DNA from: Methanomicrobia archaeon
GTDB taxonomy: Archaea; Halobacteriota; Syntropharchaeia; Alkanophagales; Methanospirareceae
NCBI GenBank assembly: GCA_016928455.1
Contig: JAFGKP010000018.1
Coordinates: 1 to 5,480 of the forward strand
DNA: 5,480 bases
Reading direction: 5' to 3'
A program made the translations under genes and the position numbers. Below, one piece after another: positions 1 to 5,390 of this stretch (its first letter is position 1; each line of letters starts with the position of its first letter). The notes under the pieces are model-generated. The model was given only the letters and a program-made list of their open reading frames with translations. It was not told the origin of the DNA and did no database searches.

Positions 1-21
1 ACAAAAGTTTTCATTTTTATG

Positions 22-42
22 AATATATGAACCCCATATATT
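22..42. repeat. Perfect 8-bp inverted repeat in AT-rich DNA
   Basis: AATATATG at 22-29 is mirrored by CATATATT at 35-42 across a 5-base spacer. It could be an operator-like palindrome or a weak hairpin. In AT-rich DNA such a palindrome may also occur by chance. It lies more than 200 bases before the next gene, so a role in controlling that gene is doubtful. Confidence 0.35.
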
Positions 43-208
43 TAAGATTTGCGGATAAGATTGGTATGGTTTTTCAAAATCCTCTAATAAATAAAAAAGC
101 TCAATGATGGGTAAGTAAGCGAAGCCCGAGCCCGCCCACTCGCCCGCATTGAGCAGCAACGTGGCCACGTACTGGCTGGCAGGGACGCGTTCTCACCGGG
201 TGGAATCC

Positions 209-214
209 TTAATA
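209..214 (+). promoter_or_regulatory. Possible TATA box for the thymidylate synthase-like gene
   Basis: TTAATA sits in an otherwise GC-rich stretch. An archaeal TATA element centred near 212 would place transcription start near 238. That gives a leader of about 18 bases to the ATG at 256, or an almost leaderless message from the GTG at 241. The match is weak and no clear BRE is seen. Confidence 0.25.
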
Positions 215-255
215 CCGCGCAGTGTACCTTTAATGTATGTGTGAACGCGAGCCAG

Positions 256-990
256 ATGAAACTCTGTGTCCATCACTTCGAGGAACGGAACTTCCATAAT
301 GCCTGGGCGAAGGCGATCCATACGGTGCTCCGTGAGGGGGCTGAGCTGGTGATCGGCGGCGGCAATGAGCGGAAACCGATACGTGATTCCTGTATGCTGA
401 TTAGCTTGATTGGTAACGCGATTAAGCAGATCGAGGCACACGAATTACATCCGCACTATCCCTTCAGGCGCATCGAGGATTATTGCAGGGAGTTCACCCG
501 CCCATTCCTAGAAGAATACCGCGCGAAGCCCGAAAAGGAGCGGTTCAGCTATCTCTATTTCGCGCGGTTGGCGCGATATGTGCCGCTCGCGGACGCGGGT
601 AGTACGGATCAACTGGCGCTACTACAGGATGCATTAGCTGAGCAGGTGAAGGAGCATATCACGTCGAACAGAGCCCAGGCGATCACCTGGTATGTGCCCT
701 CAGATATCCAGAGCAGCTCCCCGCCCTGCTTGCAGCGGATACAGATCCGGTACGTGCCAGAACGCACGGTGGACGTCCATCTTACCTGGCGTTCACGGGA
801 TCTCTTCACGGCCTGGCAATCGAACATCATCTGCCTCATTGAGATGCTCAATCGTGAAGTCATAAAGCCAAACAAATGCTCGATTGTTCGGATCATCGAC
901 TACAGTGATTCGTTACACCTCTACAGCCGCGATCTGGAAGACGCAAAGAAGGTCAAATTAGTGCCGGTTAGTCCGCAAGAATTACCGTAG
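256..990 (+). CDS. thyA: Thymidylate synthase-like protein (archaeal short type)
   Basis: This 244-residue protein probably makes dTMP from dUMP using a methylene-pterin cofactor, which in methanogen relatives would be methylene-tetrahydromethanopterin. The C-terminal half carries the family core in order: NRAQAITW (about 138-145), PPC with the candidate nucleophile Cys158, RSRD (179-182), Asn190 in WQSN, and HLY (221-223). These match the PC, RSxD, N and HxY signatures of thymidylate synthase. The Asn corresponds to the dUMP-recognising residue; dCMP hydroxymethylases have Asp there. The N-terminal half is less recognisable, as expected of archaeal forms, which are shorter than the bacterial enzyme. 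I chose the ATG at 256; the GTG at 241 adds five residues, and neither has a convincing ribosome binding site. The gene stands alone and converges on the hydrolase gene. The family call is solid; the exact reaction is inferred, and a hydroxymethylase or divergent paralogue is possible. Confidence 0.75.
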   Translation: MKLCVHHFEERNFHNAWAKAIHTVLREGAELVIGGGNERKPIRDSCMLISLIGNAIKQIEAHELHPHYPFRRIEDYCREFTRPFLEEYRAKPEKERFSYLYFARLARYVPLADAGSTDQLALLQDALAEQVKEHITSNRAQAITWYVPSDIQSSSPPCLQRIQIRYVPERTVDVHLTWRSRDLFTAWQSNIICLIEMLNREVIKPNKCSIVRIIDYSDSLHLYSRDLEDAKKVKLVPVSPQELP

Positions 991-1043
991 CTCTTCATTC
1001 AGATTGGAGCGAGAATCCAGCAGAGTGAAACGGAACTGAACGA
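991..1043. other. Convergent intergenic gap, no terminator seen
   Basis: This 53-base gap separates the stop codons of two converging genes. I see no run of more than three T on either strand and no strong hairpin, so transcription may read through and produce antisense overlap at the 3' ends. Nothing else is recognised here. Confidence 0.4.
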
Positions 1044-1799
1044 TCAACTGAGATAGTTCTTCAACCAGTCCACACTCAGATCAATCACTCGTGTCAGATG
1101 CTCGGGACGGGAAAAGACGTGATCGGCGTCCTCGATGATCTCCAGTCTTTTGGGTTCCGGTGCAGCCGCGTAGAGTCTCAGCGCTTGCTCGGCTGGCACC
1201 AGCTCGTCCAGAGCGCCGTGGAGTATGAGCAACGGCGGCGTGCTTTTTACCGCTTCTAACAGCGGATAGCGTTGAAGATCGCTGTAGAATCCGTTGCGGA
1301 GTCGTCTCCCTGATGGCAACTGTTCGTGCTCCCCTCCTGCTACTGCCGTTGTGAGCTGCGGTAACGTATACGGCGTTGCGAGACAGATCATGGCCTTGAT
1401 GCGCGAATCGCGGGCTGCGATCGCGACCATGCCACCGAAACTGGATCCGATAACGCCAAGGCGCGCCATATCCACCGCTCCTGAGTCTGTCAGGAACTGA
1501 AGCGCACTCCGGTAATCCGCGATCCTGCCGGTCAGGCTCGTATCTTCAAATGCGCCATCACTCCGCTCTGCGCCACTGCCACAGCCTCGGAAATTGAAAC
1601 GGAGACAGGCGAATCCTTCGCGAAAAAGACGTGCCGCGAATTGAGGCCATTTGCCACTATCTTTGCTGCTCTCCAGGCCGTGCAAGGTGAGGACGCAGGG
1701 TGCGTTACGGTACGGCAGATGCAGGTTCCCCACGATTCTCTGCTGATCGGAATAAAAATTTATTACCTGTCCCATTTCGAGCTGGTTCAGCTCATTCAT
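1044..1799 (-). CDS. Alpha/beta hydrolase (serine esterase/peptidase-like)
   Basis: This 251-residue cytosolic protein has a complete alpha/beta hydrolase core. HGLESSKDSGKW (40-51) forms the oxyanion-hole region, and FRGCGSG (70-76) is the usual turn after strand 4. The nucleophile elbow GSSFGG (118-123) has Ser120. The acid is Asp198 in LHGALDELVP, and the base is His227 in DADHVF. This pattern is typical of small dienelactone hydrolase or acyl-aminopeptidase-like esterases; the substrate cannot be read from the sequence. There is no signal peptide or membrane segment. Its ATG overlaps the rubredoxin stop codon as ATGA, so the two are probably translated in a coupled way. CGAGGA lies only about one base before the ATG, which also favours reinitiation over independent loading. 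ATG codon 9 is a less likely alternative start. Downstream it converges on the thymidylate synthase-like gene, with a 53-base gap and no clear T-run terminator. Confidence 0.85.
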   Translation of the reverse strand: MNELNQLEMGQVINFYSDQQRIVGNLHLPYRNAPCVLTLHGLESSKDSGKWPQFAARLFREGFACLRFNFRGCGSGAERSDGAFEDTSLTGRIADYRSALQFLTDSGAVDMARLGVIGSSFGGMVAIAARDSRIKAMICLATPYTLPQLTTAVAGGEHEQLPSGRRLRNGFYSDLQRYPLLEAVKSTPPLLILHGALDELVPAEQALRLYAAAPEPKRLEIIEDADHVFSRPEHLTRVIDLSVDWLKNYLS

Positions 1800-1960
1800 T
1801 CCTCGAGGGGCTTGAAATCTTCCTTACCCGCGCCACAATCGGGGCAGATCCAGTCATCGGGCAGGTCTTCAAAGGCCGTTCCCGGCTCTATGTCGCTGCT
1901 CGGATCCCCCTTCTCAGGATCATAGATATACCCGCAAATCAAGCATTCGTATTTCGTCAT
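1796..1960 (-). CDS. Rubredoxin
   Basis: This 54-residue protein is a classical small rubredoxin, a one-electron carrier with a single Fe bound by four Cys. Both knuckles are present: CLICGY (Cys6, Cys9) and CPDCG (Cys39, Cys42). Between them are the usual YDPEKGD turn, the PGT motif (25-28 region), and the DLPDDW segment before the second knuckle. The length is that of the family. The ATG at 1960 has a good ribosome binding site (AGGTGGTGA, seven bases upstream) and a TATA box about 40 bases upstream. It is the first gene of a two-gene unit, and its stop overlaps the hydrolase start by four bases. In anaerobic archaea rubredoxins commonly feed flavodiiron proteins or superoxide reductase; neither is in this window, so the partner is unknown. 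Confidence 0.96.
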   Translation of the reverse strand: MTKYECLICGYIYDPEKGDPSSDIEPGTAFEDLPDDWICPDCGAGKEDFKPLEE

Positions 1961-1967
1961 AGTTGGT

Positions 1968-1976
1968 TCACCACCT
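1968..1976 (-). promoter_or_regulatory. Ribosome binding site of the rubredoxin gene
   Basis: AGGTGGTGA on the minus strand ends seven bases before the ATG and closely resembles the archaeal consensus GGAGGTGA. It fixes the rubredoxin start. Confidence 0.7.
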
Positions 1977-1995
1977 TTTCCATTCTGCTTGTTCG

Positions 1996-2003
1996 ATTAT
2001 AAA
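1996..2003 (-). promoter_or_regulatory. TATA box of the rubredoxin-hydrolase unit
   Basis: TTTATAAT on the minus strand stands out from the GC-rich surroundings and is centred about 40 bases before the rubredoxin ATG. A start of transcription about 26 bases downstream would give a leader of about 13 bases, which would include most of the ribosome binding site. It suggests that rubredoxin and the hydrolase are transcribed separately from the operon upstream. Confidence 0.55.
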
Positions 2004-2060
2004 GGTGCGCTCGTAGCAGCCGTAAGTCCACCGGTTATACGGGGGTACTGTGCGGGCCGT

Positions 2061-2078
2061 CCTCCGTTACCTCCGTTA
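2061..2078 (-). repeat. Tandem 9-bp repeat just after the operon's last stop
   Basis: On the minus strand TAACGGAGG occurs twice in immediate succession, starting two bases after the TAA stop of the FdhA/NuoG-like gene. The stop codon and next base (TAAC) look like a partial third copy. Each unit contains a GGAGG that resembles a ribosome binding site, but no supported gene follows at the right distance. It is probably a small slippage duplication. Confidence 0.6.
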
Positions 2079-2079
2079 G

Positions 2080-3651
2080 TTACGCTCGCTTCACTATTAC
2101 CTTCCTTACGGTCCCGCTCTCCCGTAGCTCGCGCCAGGGCACGTGTTCATGCACCACCAGCGGATCTTCAGAAACGATCAGTTTTTCCGGCACCGCTGCG
2201 ACCTTGAATCCCGTTTTCTCTGCCGCGTCACCTACGATGAGCGCATCACCGACAAACAAGCCCAGCGCCTGCAGCGCTGTCGGACTGAGTTCCACAAAGC
2301 CTTTATCACGTATACCTGCCCAGAAGAATGGATTCGTCTTGTACCACAGCACGTAGTGCTCATCACCCAGTGCTTCTGGTTTTTCAGGTTCCCGGTGCGG
2401 TAACGGTGCGACGTTTACCACAGCTTCAACGCGGGGAGCGACGATCTCAAACTCTGTTGGCTCCGCAGTACCTAATCCCAATGCATGTTTCACCTCGGCA
2501 TGCACCTCTGCGAACGCCCGATTGCTGCCGAGCTGCTCCAGGATACGAAGTCCGTTCGTCGATTCGCCGCCTAATTCGAGCAGTCGCCCCTCTATCGTGA
2601 GTATCGTACCCCGCTTCCGGTAAAACGGTTCTGATTGCAGCGTCACGTGCGCGAGCTCAGACTGCGGTGTTCGAAACGCGTTCTGCTCAATCAGCACATC
2701 CAGTTGTGAAAGCGTTTGCTTTACCGCAGCGGCATGAAATACAACGGCTGAGAGATCGGTCTCGAGCAGGTACAAGCCCTTGATACTTCCGTTCTCGATG
2801 CGGTCAAGGATCTCGAACAGATCTCTCCTCTGTTCTGCGCCGCTGCTGTCGAGCAGGAGAGCACCTGTCGAGTTCGCAAACGGCTTCAGCAGGAAGAGCT
2901 GCGAGGCCGTCTCCGCTGCAAGCCTCAGCACCAGTGAAATAACCACAAGGCTAGTATATGGCGTCACCTCGCTAATGATCAACGAGTTTGCCACGGTGTC
3001 TCGAAGCTTCTGTATGCTCCCCGGGTCTAAAGGATCGATGAGCACGGTCTCATTCGCAATCCCGCGCCTGTTATGCGCGAACGCGATATCGATCACCTGC
3101 GCTCCACGTTGCCGCGCTTTTAAAATCCGGCGTGCGAGCAGCGGATAGTGCACGTACGGATCGAGCAAAAAGAGCACGATCTTCGAGGCGGCTTCGATCT
3201 CGAAAAACGGTAAGCCGTTTGTGAGCGCCGACCGTGCGTCTTCCGGAATCGCGTTGAGGAACTGCTCAAAGCCGAAACAGCGGTTTGTACTGCCACATGC
3301 AGTCGCTCCTGAGACGAAAGATAAGAGCTCCTCGTTCGTGACTGCGCTCGGAATGGCAACAAACGCGATTTCGTCGGGCTTGAGACGCTCCAGTCGAGCT
3401 TTCGCCTCCCGTATCGCTTCGTCCTGCGTGGTCTCCTGGCCATCCACAAGGGTCGGCAGCGGCTCGCGGGCATAAAAGGCGGGCAGGTGCATCCCGAACT
3501 TGCAGAGCTTACCTTCGTTCATCGGTGCGAGCTTGCGATGCGCGAGGCTCAGTTTGAGCTCACCTGCTGGCAGCTCCGGTGTGCTGAATTCCAGCAGGTA
3601 CAATCCGCAGGCGATACAGCAGCCCGGACAGTTCGTGGTGATCGTCCTCAT
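2080..3651 (-). CDS. FdhA/NuoG-like molybdopterin oxidoreductase family protein, shortened
   Basis: This 523-residue protein belongs to the FdhA/NuoG superfamily. An N-terminal [4Fe-4S] motif is clear: Cys8, Cys11, Cys15 and Cys50, the last in NEGKLCKFG, close to the NEGKLCPKG of archaeal FdhA. Later landmarks follow family order. GSIKGLYLL (288-296) corresponds to the usual IKALYVxGxNP. A degraded ADVVLP equivalent reads AHVTLQ (334-339). RGTILTIEGR (347-356) matches the GTxTNxEGR motif. A C-terminal dinucleotide-binding-like domain contains VELSPTALQALGLFVGD (453-469). Cys125 in TNRCFGFEQ lies roughly where FdhA has its metal-binding Cys or Sec. Archaeal FdhA is usually near 680 residues, so this form is much shorter, and the GxNP-type and DPRxT-type loops are not visible. 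It may be an electron-transfer or structural subunit without formate activity. The ATG at 3651 has a good GAGGGA site seven bases upstream and starts one base after the fdhB-like stop. Confidence 0.8.
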   Translation of the reverse strand: MRTITTNCPGCCIACGLYLLEFSTPELPAGELKLSLAHRKLAPMNEGKLCKFGMHLPAFYAREPLPTLVDGQETTQDEAIREAKARLERLKPDEIAFVAIPSAVTNEELLSFVSGATACGSTNRCFGFEQFLNAIPEDARSALTNGLPFFEIEAASKIVLFLLDPYVHYPLLARRILKARQRGAQVIDIAFAHNRRGIANETVLIDPLDPGSIQKLRDTVANSLIISEVTPYTSLVVISLVLRLAAETASQLFLLKPFANSTGALLLDSSGAEQRRDLFEILDRIENGSIKGLYLLETDLSAVVFHAAAVKQTLSQLDVLIEQNAFRTPQSELAHVTLQSEPFYRKRGTILTIEGRLLELGGESTNGLRILEQLGSNRAFAEVHAEVKHALGLGTAEPTEFEIVAPRVEAVVNVAPLPHREPEKPEALGDEHYVLWYKTNPFFWAGIRDKGFVELSPTALQALGLFVGDALIVGDAAEKTGFKVAAVPEKLIVSEDPLVVHEHVPWRELRESGTVRKVIVKRA

Positions 3652-3652
3652 T

Positions 3653-4867
3653 TTATGCTCCCTCGGACTCCGACGTCTTCGCATCCGCAGACCAGCGCAG
3701 CTTGGTTTCCTGGTACGGCGGCGTCTCCGTGACGTCCATGCCCGGCTCATAGTCCAGATGCGCTTGCATCCGTTCAGAGAACCGCCGCTGGATAAGCGTG
3801 AGCGGAATGTCCACGGGGCAGACCTCCTCGCACTGCCCGCAGTGTATGCATGAGTCCATCAGATGCAGAATCCGTAGCAGATTGTAGAGCGAGATCGCGT
3901 ACGCGTCCTGCTCGTCATGCAAGTCCAGACATTTCGCGTCCTCGTCACAGGCGCAGACGGGGCAGACCGCTTTGCACGCACCACAATGGATACAGCGCTG
4001 CAATTGCTCAGTGTAAAACGCGAGCCGCTCTGATGGCGAGTTATCCGTGAGCACGTCCAGCTCATCCTTCCAGCGCGCGGCAAGCGCCTGCATCGCACGC
4101 TCGATCTTCGCCCTTACCGCAATGCTCTGCTCTGTAGCGTCTTCGACCGTGATCGCACCCTTGTTGAGTGCGTTTTCCAGTATCGCAGCGCCCTTATCGG
4201 TCAATACTTCCACAAACGTCTTCTGCTCGCCTTTCGGTACGCCCCAGTTCCCACACGCGAGATCAGCCATTACCGGTAGCTTCGTTGTGCACGACTTGCA
4301 TGCGTCTCGCCTACCGCGCCCTTCCTGCTCCAGCTCATCAATCTTGAGCCCTTTCTCCTGGGTCGCACCACCCTCACCCTCGTAGCGGAGAATGAGCTTA
4401 CCGGCCGTTATCTCCTCCTTCTGCACGGTATCAGGATCGAGGCCGTAGAGTTCCGCCGCTAGCTCCCGCATGCGCAGCGGATGTACTGTTCCCCCGCAGT
4501 TGAGTCCGATCAGGAAGACGTTATCGAGTGCGATTTGCCGCCGTTTCGCCAGCTCGATAATCCCCCGTGCGTCACAGGGCTTCGTCGGCACCCCGACGCG
4601 CTTATCGGGCGCGCACTCGAGCAGCAGTTTCGCGAGGTTCCAGGGCACACCGTGCAACGATCCGGCACTCTCTTTCACCTGCTCAGGATCGTTCGTCAAG
4701 ACCGGTACGCCCTCATACACACTCTTCTTCTTCACAACGAGCGCAAGATCGATAAACTGTGTTTCTAAAGCGCTAACGAGGAGCGCAGTGACAAAGCCGC
4801 CGTTCGCTCCTCGTGCTCGTATCGCTTCATCCGTCGCCCAGGCGAGGTAGTATCTTGGTTCCATCAT
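3653..4867 (-). CDS. fdhB: F420-type FdhB/FrhB-like flavin iron-sulfur subunit
   Basis: This 404-residue protein matches archaeal FdhB (about 400 residues), the subunit that transfers electrons to or from coenzyme F420 via FAD and iron-sulfur clusters. The N-terminal FrhB domain shows ARGANGGFVTALL (18-30), TKPCDARG (Cys98) and GLNCGG (Cys124). ACKSC with ADLACGNWG (Cys190, Cys193, Cys205) is the FrhB-type cluster site. The C-terminal half is a two-cluster ferredoxin: Cys292, 295, 298, 302 and Cys340, 343, 346, 350. The first ends in CPVCAC, followed by Cys313, an FdhB-like arrangement. There is no membrane segment, so it is cytosolic. It is the middle gene of the mvhD operon, 11 bases after mvhD and one base before the FdhA/NuoG-like gene. 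The start is uncertain. I prefer ATG 4867 because MEPRYYLAWATDE resembles usual FdhB N-termini. GTG 4891 would overlap mvhD by 13 bases and add eight residues, and ATG 4864 is also possible. Confidence 0.88.
   Translation of the reverse strand: MMEPRYYLAWATDEAIRARGANGGFVTALLVSALETQFIDLALVVKKKSVYEGVPVLTNDPEQVKESAGSLHGVPWNLAKLLLECAPDKRVGVPTKPCDARGIIELAKRRQIALDNVFLIGLNCGGTVHPLRMRELAAELYGLDPDTVQKEEITAGKLILRYEGEGGATQEKGLKIDELEQEGRGRRDACKSCTTKLPVMADLACGNWGVPKGEQKTFVEVLTDKGAAILENALNKGAITVEDATEQSIAVRAKIERAMQALAARWKDELDVLTDNSPSERLAFYTEQLQRCIHCGACKAVCPVCACDEDAKCLDLHDEQDAYAISLYNLLRILHLMDSCIHCGQCEEVCPVDIPLTLIQRRFSERMQAHLDYEPGMDVTETPPYQETKLRWSADAKTSESEGA
3659..3664 (-). promoter_or_regulatory. Ribosome binding site deciding the FdhA/NuoG-like start
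   Basis: GAGGGA on the minus strand lies inside the end of the fdhB-like gene, seven bases before the ATG at 3651. The frame is open upstream to an ATG at 3750, but those 33 extra codons would encode an Arg-rich segment overlapping fdhB and placed before the family's normal N-terminus. The site therefore supports the shorter start. Confidence 0.65.
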
Positions 4868-4878
4868 ACCGTAACTAT

Positions 4879-5307
4879 CTATGACTTCCACACGCTCCGG
4901 AAGGGGCTCGGGCCGAGCTTCTTTACCTTCTCCGTTACCTCCCTGACCATATCGGCAAAGATCGGCCCCTCAGAGGCGGAAATCCAGCGCAGCTGCAGCC
5001 GCTCAGGATCCAATCCGAGCTCCTTCACCAGCACCTTCAGGAACTCGTAGCGATTCCGTGTTTTGTAGTTCGCATCCACATAATGGCAATCACCGATATG
5101 ACAGCCGGTAACCAGAACGGCGTCCGCGCCCTCCAGGAAGCCCATCAGGACAAATGCAGGATCGATCCGGCCAGAGCACATTACGCGAATGACACGTACC
5201 GTCGCAGGTATCTGCCGCCGTTCTAAGCCCGCAGCATCTGCCCCGGCGTACGAGCACCAGTTACAGCAAAATGCCAGGATCTTTGGCTCCCAATCCGCGT
5301 CTACCAC
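4879..5307 (-). CDS. mvhD: MvhD-like heterodisulfide-reductase-associated [2Fe-2S] subunit
   Basis: This 142-residue protein is a near-textbook MvhD, the small [2Fe-2S] subunit that links a hydrogenase or F420/formate dehydrogenase to HdrA. Signatures in order are FCCNWCSYAGAD (13-24), RVMCSGRIDPAFVL (41-54), GADAVLVTGCHIGDCHY (60-76), NRYEFLKVLVKELGL (85-99) and RWISASEG (107-114). Cys14, 15, 18, 44, 69 and 74 include the conserved cluster ligands. I chose GTG 5307 because AGGAGG lies ten bases upstream and the product then starts MVDADWEPKI, close to the usual family N-terminus. Starting at ATG 5337 would add ten residues, largely a translation of the purine-rich ribosome binding site. It is the first gene of an operon with fdhB-like and FdhA/NuoG-like genes. 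No hdrA lies in the window, so its HdrA partner must be encoded elsewhere. Confidence 0.93.
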   Translation of the reverse strand: MVDADWEPKILAFCCNWCSYAGADAAGLERRQIPATVRVIRVMCSGRIDPAFVLMGFLEGADAVLVTGCHIGDCHYVDANYKTRNRYEFLKVLVKELGLDPERLQLRWISASEGPIFADMVREVTEKVKKLGPSPFRSVWKS

Positions 5308-5317
5308 GCTTGCGGTT

Positions 5318-5323
5318 CCTCCT
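5318..5323 (-). promoter_or_regulatory. Ribosome binding site supporting the GTG start of mvhD
   Basis: AGGAGG on the minus strand sits in a purine-rich block downstream of the ATG at 5337 and ten bases before the GTG at 5307. The upstream ATG has no comparable site. This argues that translation begins at the GTG. Confidence 0.55.
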
Positions 5324-5361
5324 CTTCCTTCCTCCATGTAAATAAAGCTCTGAATTGCACA

Positions 5362-5368
5362 CTATAAA
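5362..5368 (-). promoter_or_regulatory. TATA box of the mvhD operon
   Basis: TTTATAG on the minus strand, at the end of a run of seven T, is the only strong TATA-like element between dnaJ and mvhD. Transcription start about 26 bases downstream would fall near 5338-5340. That gives a leader of about 31 bases to the GTG start, or an almost leaderless message if the ATG at 5337 is used. Confidence 0.55.
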
Positions 5369-5372
5369 AAAA
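5366..5372 (-). terminator. T-run after dnaJ, possible archaeal terminator
   Basis: Seven consecutive T on the minus strand begin about 18 bases after the dnaJ stop. Archaeal RNA polymerase terminates readily at such T-runs without a hairpin, and no strong hairpin precedes it. The run overlaps the mvhD TATA box, so the same bases may end one transcript and begin the next. Confidence 0.35.
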
Positions 5373-5390
5373 CCGACAACGCAACGTCAA

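Larger units (their letters stand above)
1..255. other. Gene-poor left edge with an abrupt base-composition change
   Basis: No gene can be supported here. Bases 1 to about 110 are AT-rich, while bases about 115 to 240 are GC-rich and resemble the rest of the window. The AT-rich part carries a perfect 8-bp inverted repeat (22-29 with 35-42) and a smaller 5-bp one (10-14 with 19-23). A plus-strand frame is open from the window edge to a TGA at 105-107 and encodes 34 residues, including the string IGMVFQNP. A minus-strand frame is open from a TGA at 193-195 to the window edge. Neither has a supported start or a recognisable full domain, so neither is called as a gene. The stretch probably includes the promoter of the thymidylate synthase-like gene and the end of an unrelated, possibly acquired, segment. 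Confidence 0.5.

Noticed and set aside
115..150. Repeated CCCG-type units in the GC-rich stretch after the composition step
   Set aside because: The units are short and irregular, not an ordered tandem or CRISPR-like array. They are explained by high local GC.
233..244. A three-codon upstream frame (ATG TAT GTG TGA) before the thymidylate synthase-like gene
   Set aside because: Such tiny frames are frequent by chance, and there is no ribosome binding site or other sign of leader-peptide control.
193..441. An 82-codon minus-strand frame over the start of the thymidylate synthase-like gene
   Set aside because: It overlaps a gene with clear catalytic motifs and shows no family motif of its own. 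It shares its frame with the open stretch at the left edge, but a TGA separates them.
1957..2031. A short GTG-initiated frame of about 24 codons ending on the rubredoxin start codon
   Set aside because: It contains the TATA box and ribosome binding site of rubredoxin, has no ribosome binding site of its own and shows no recognisable motif.
3652..3750. A 33-codon N-terminal extension of the FdhA/NuoG-like gene from an ATG at 3750
   Set aside because: It is Arg-rich, lies inside the fdhB-like gene in another frame, precedes the family's normal N-terminus, and a good ribosome binding site marks the ATG at 3651.
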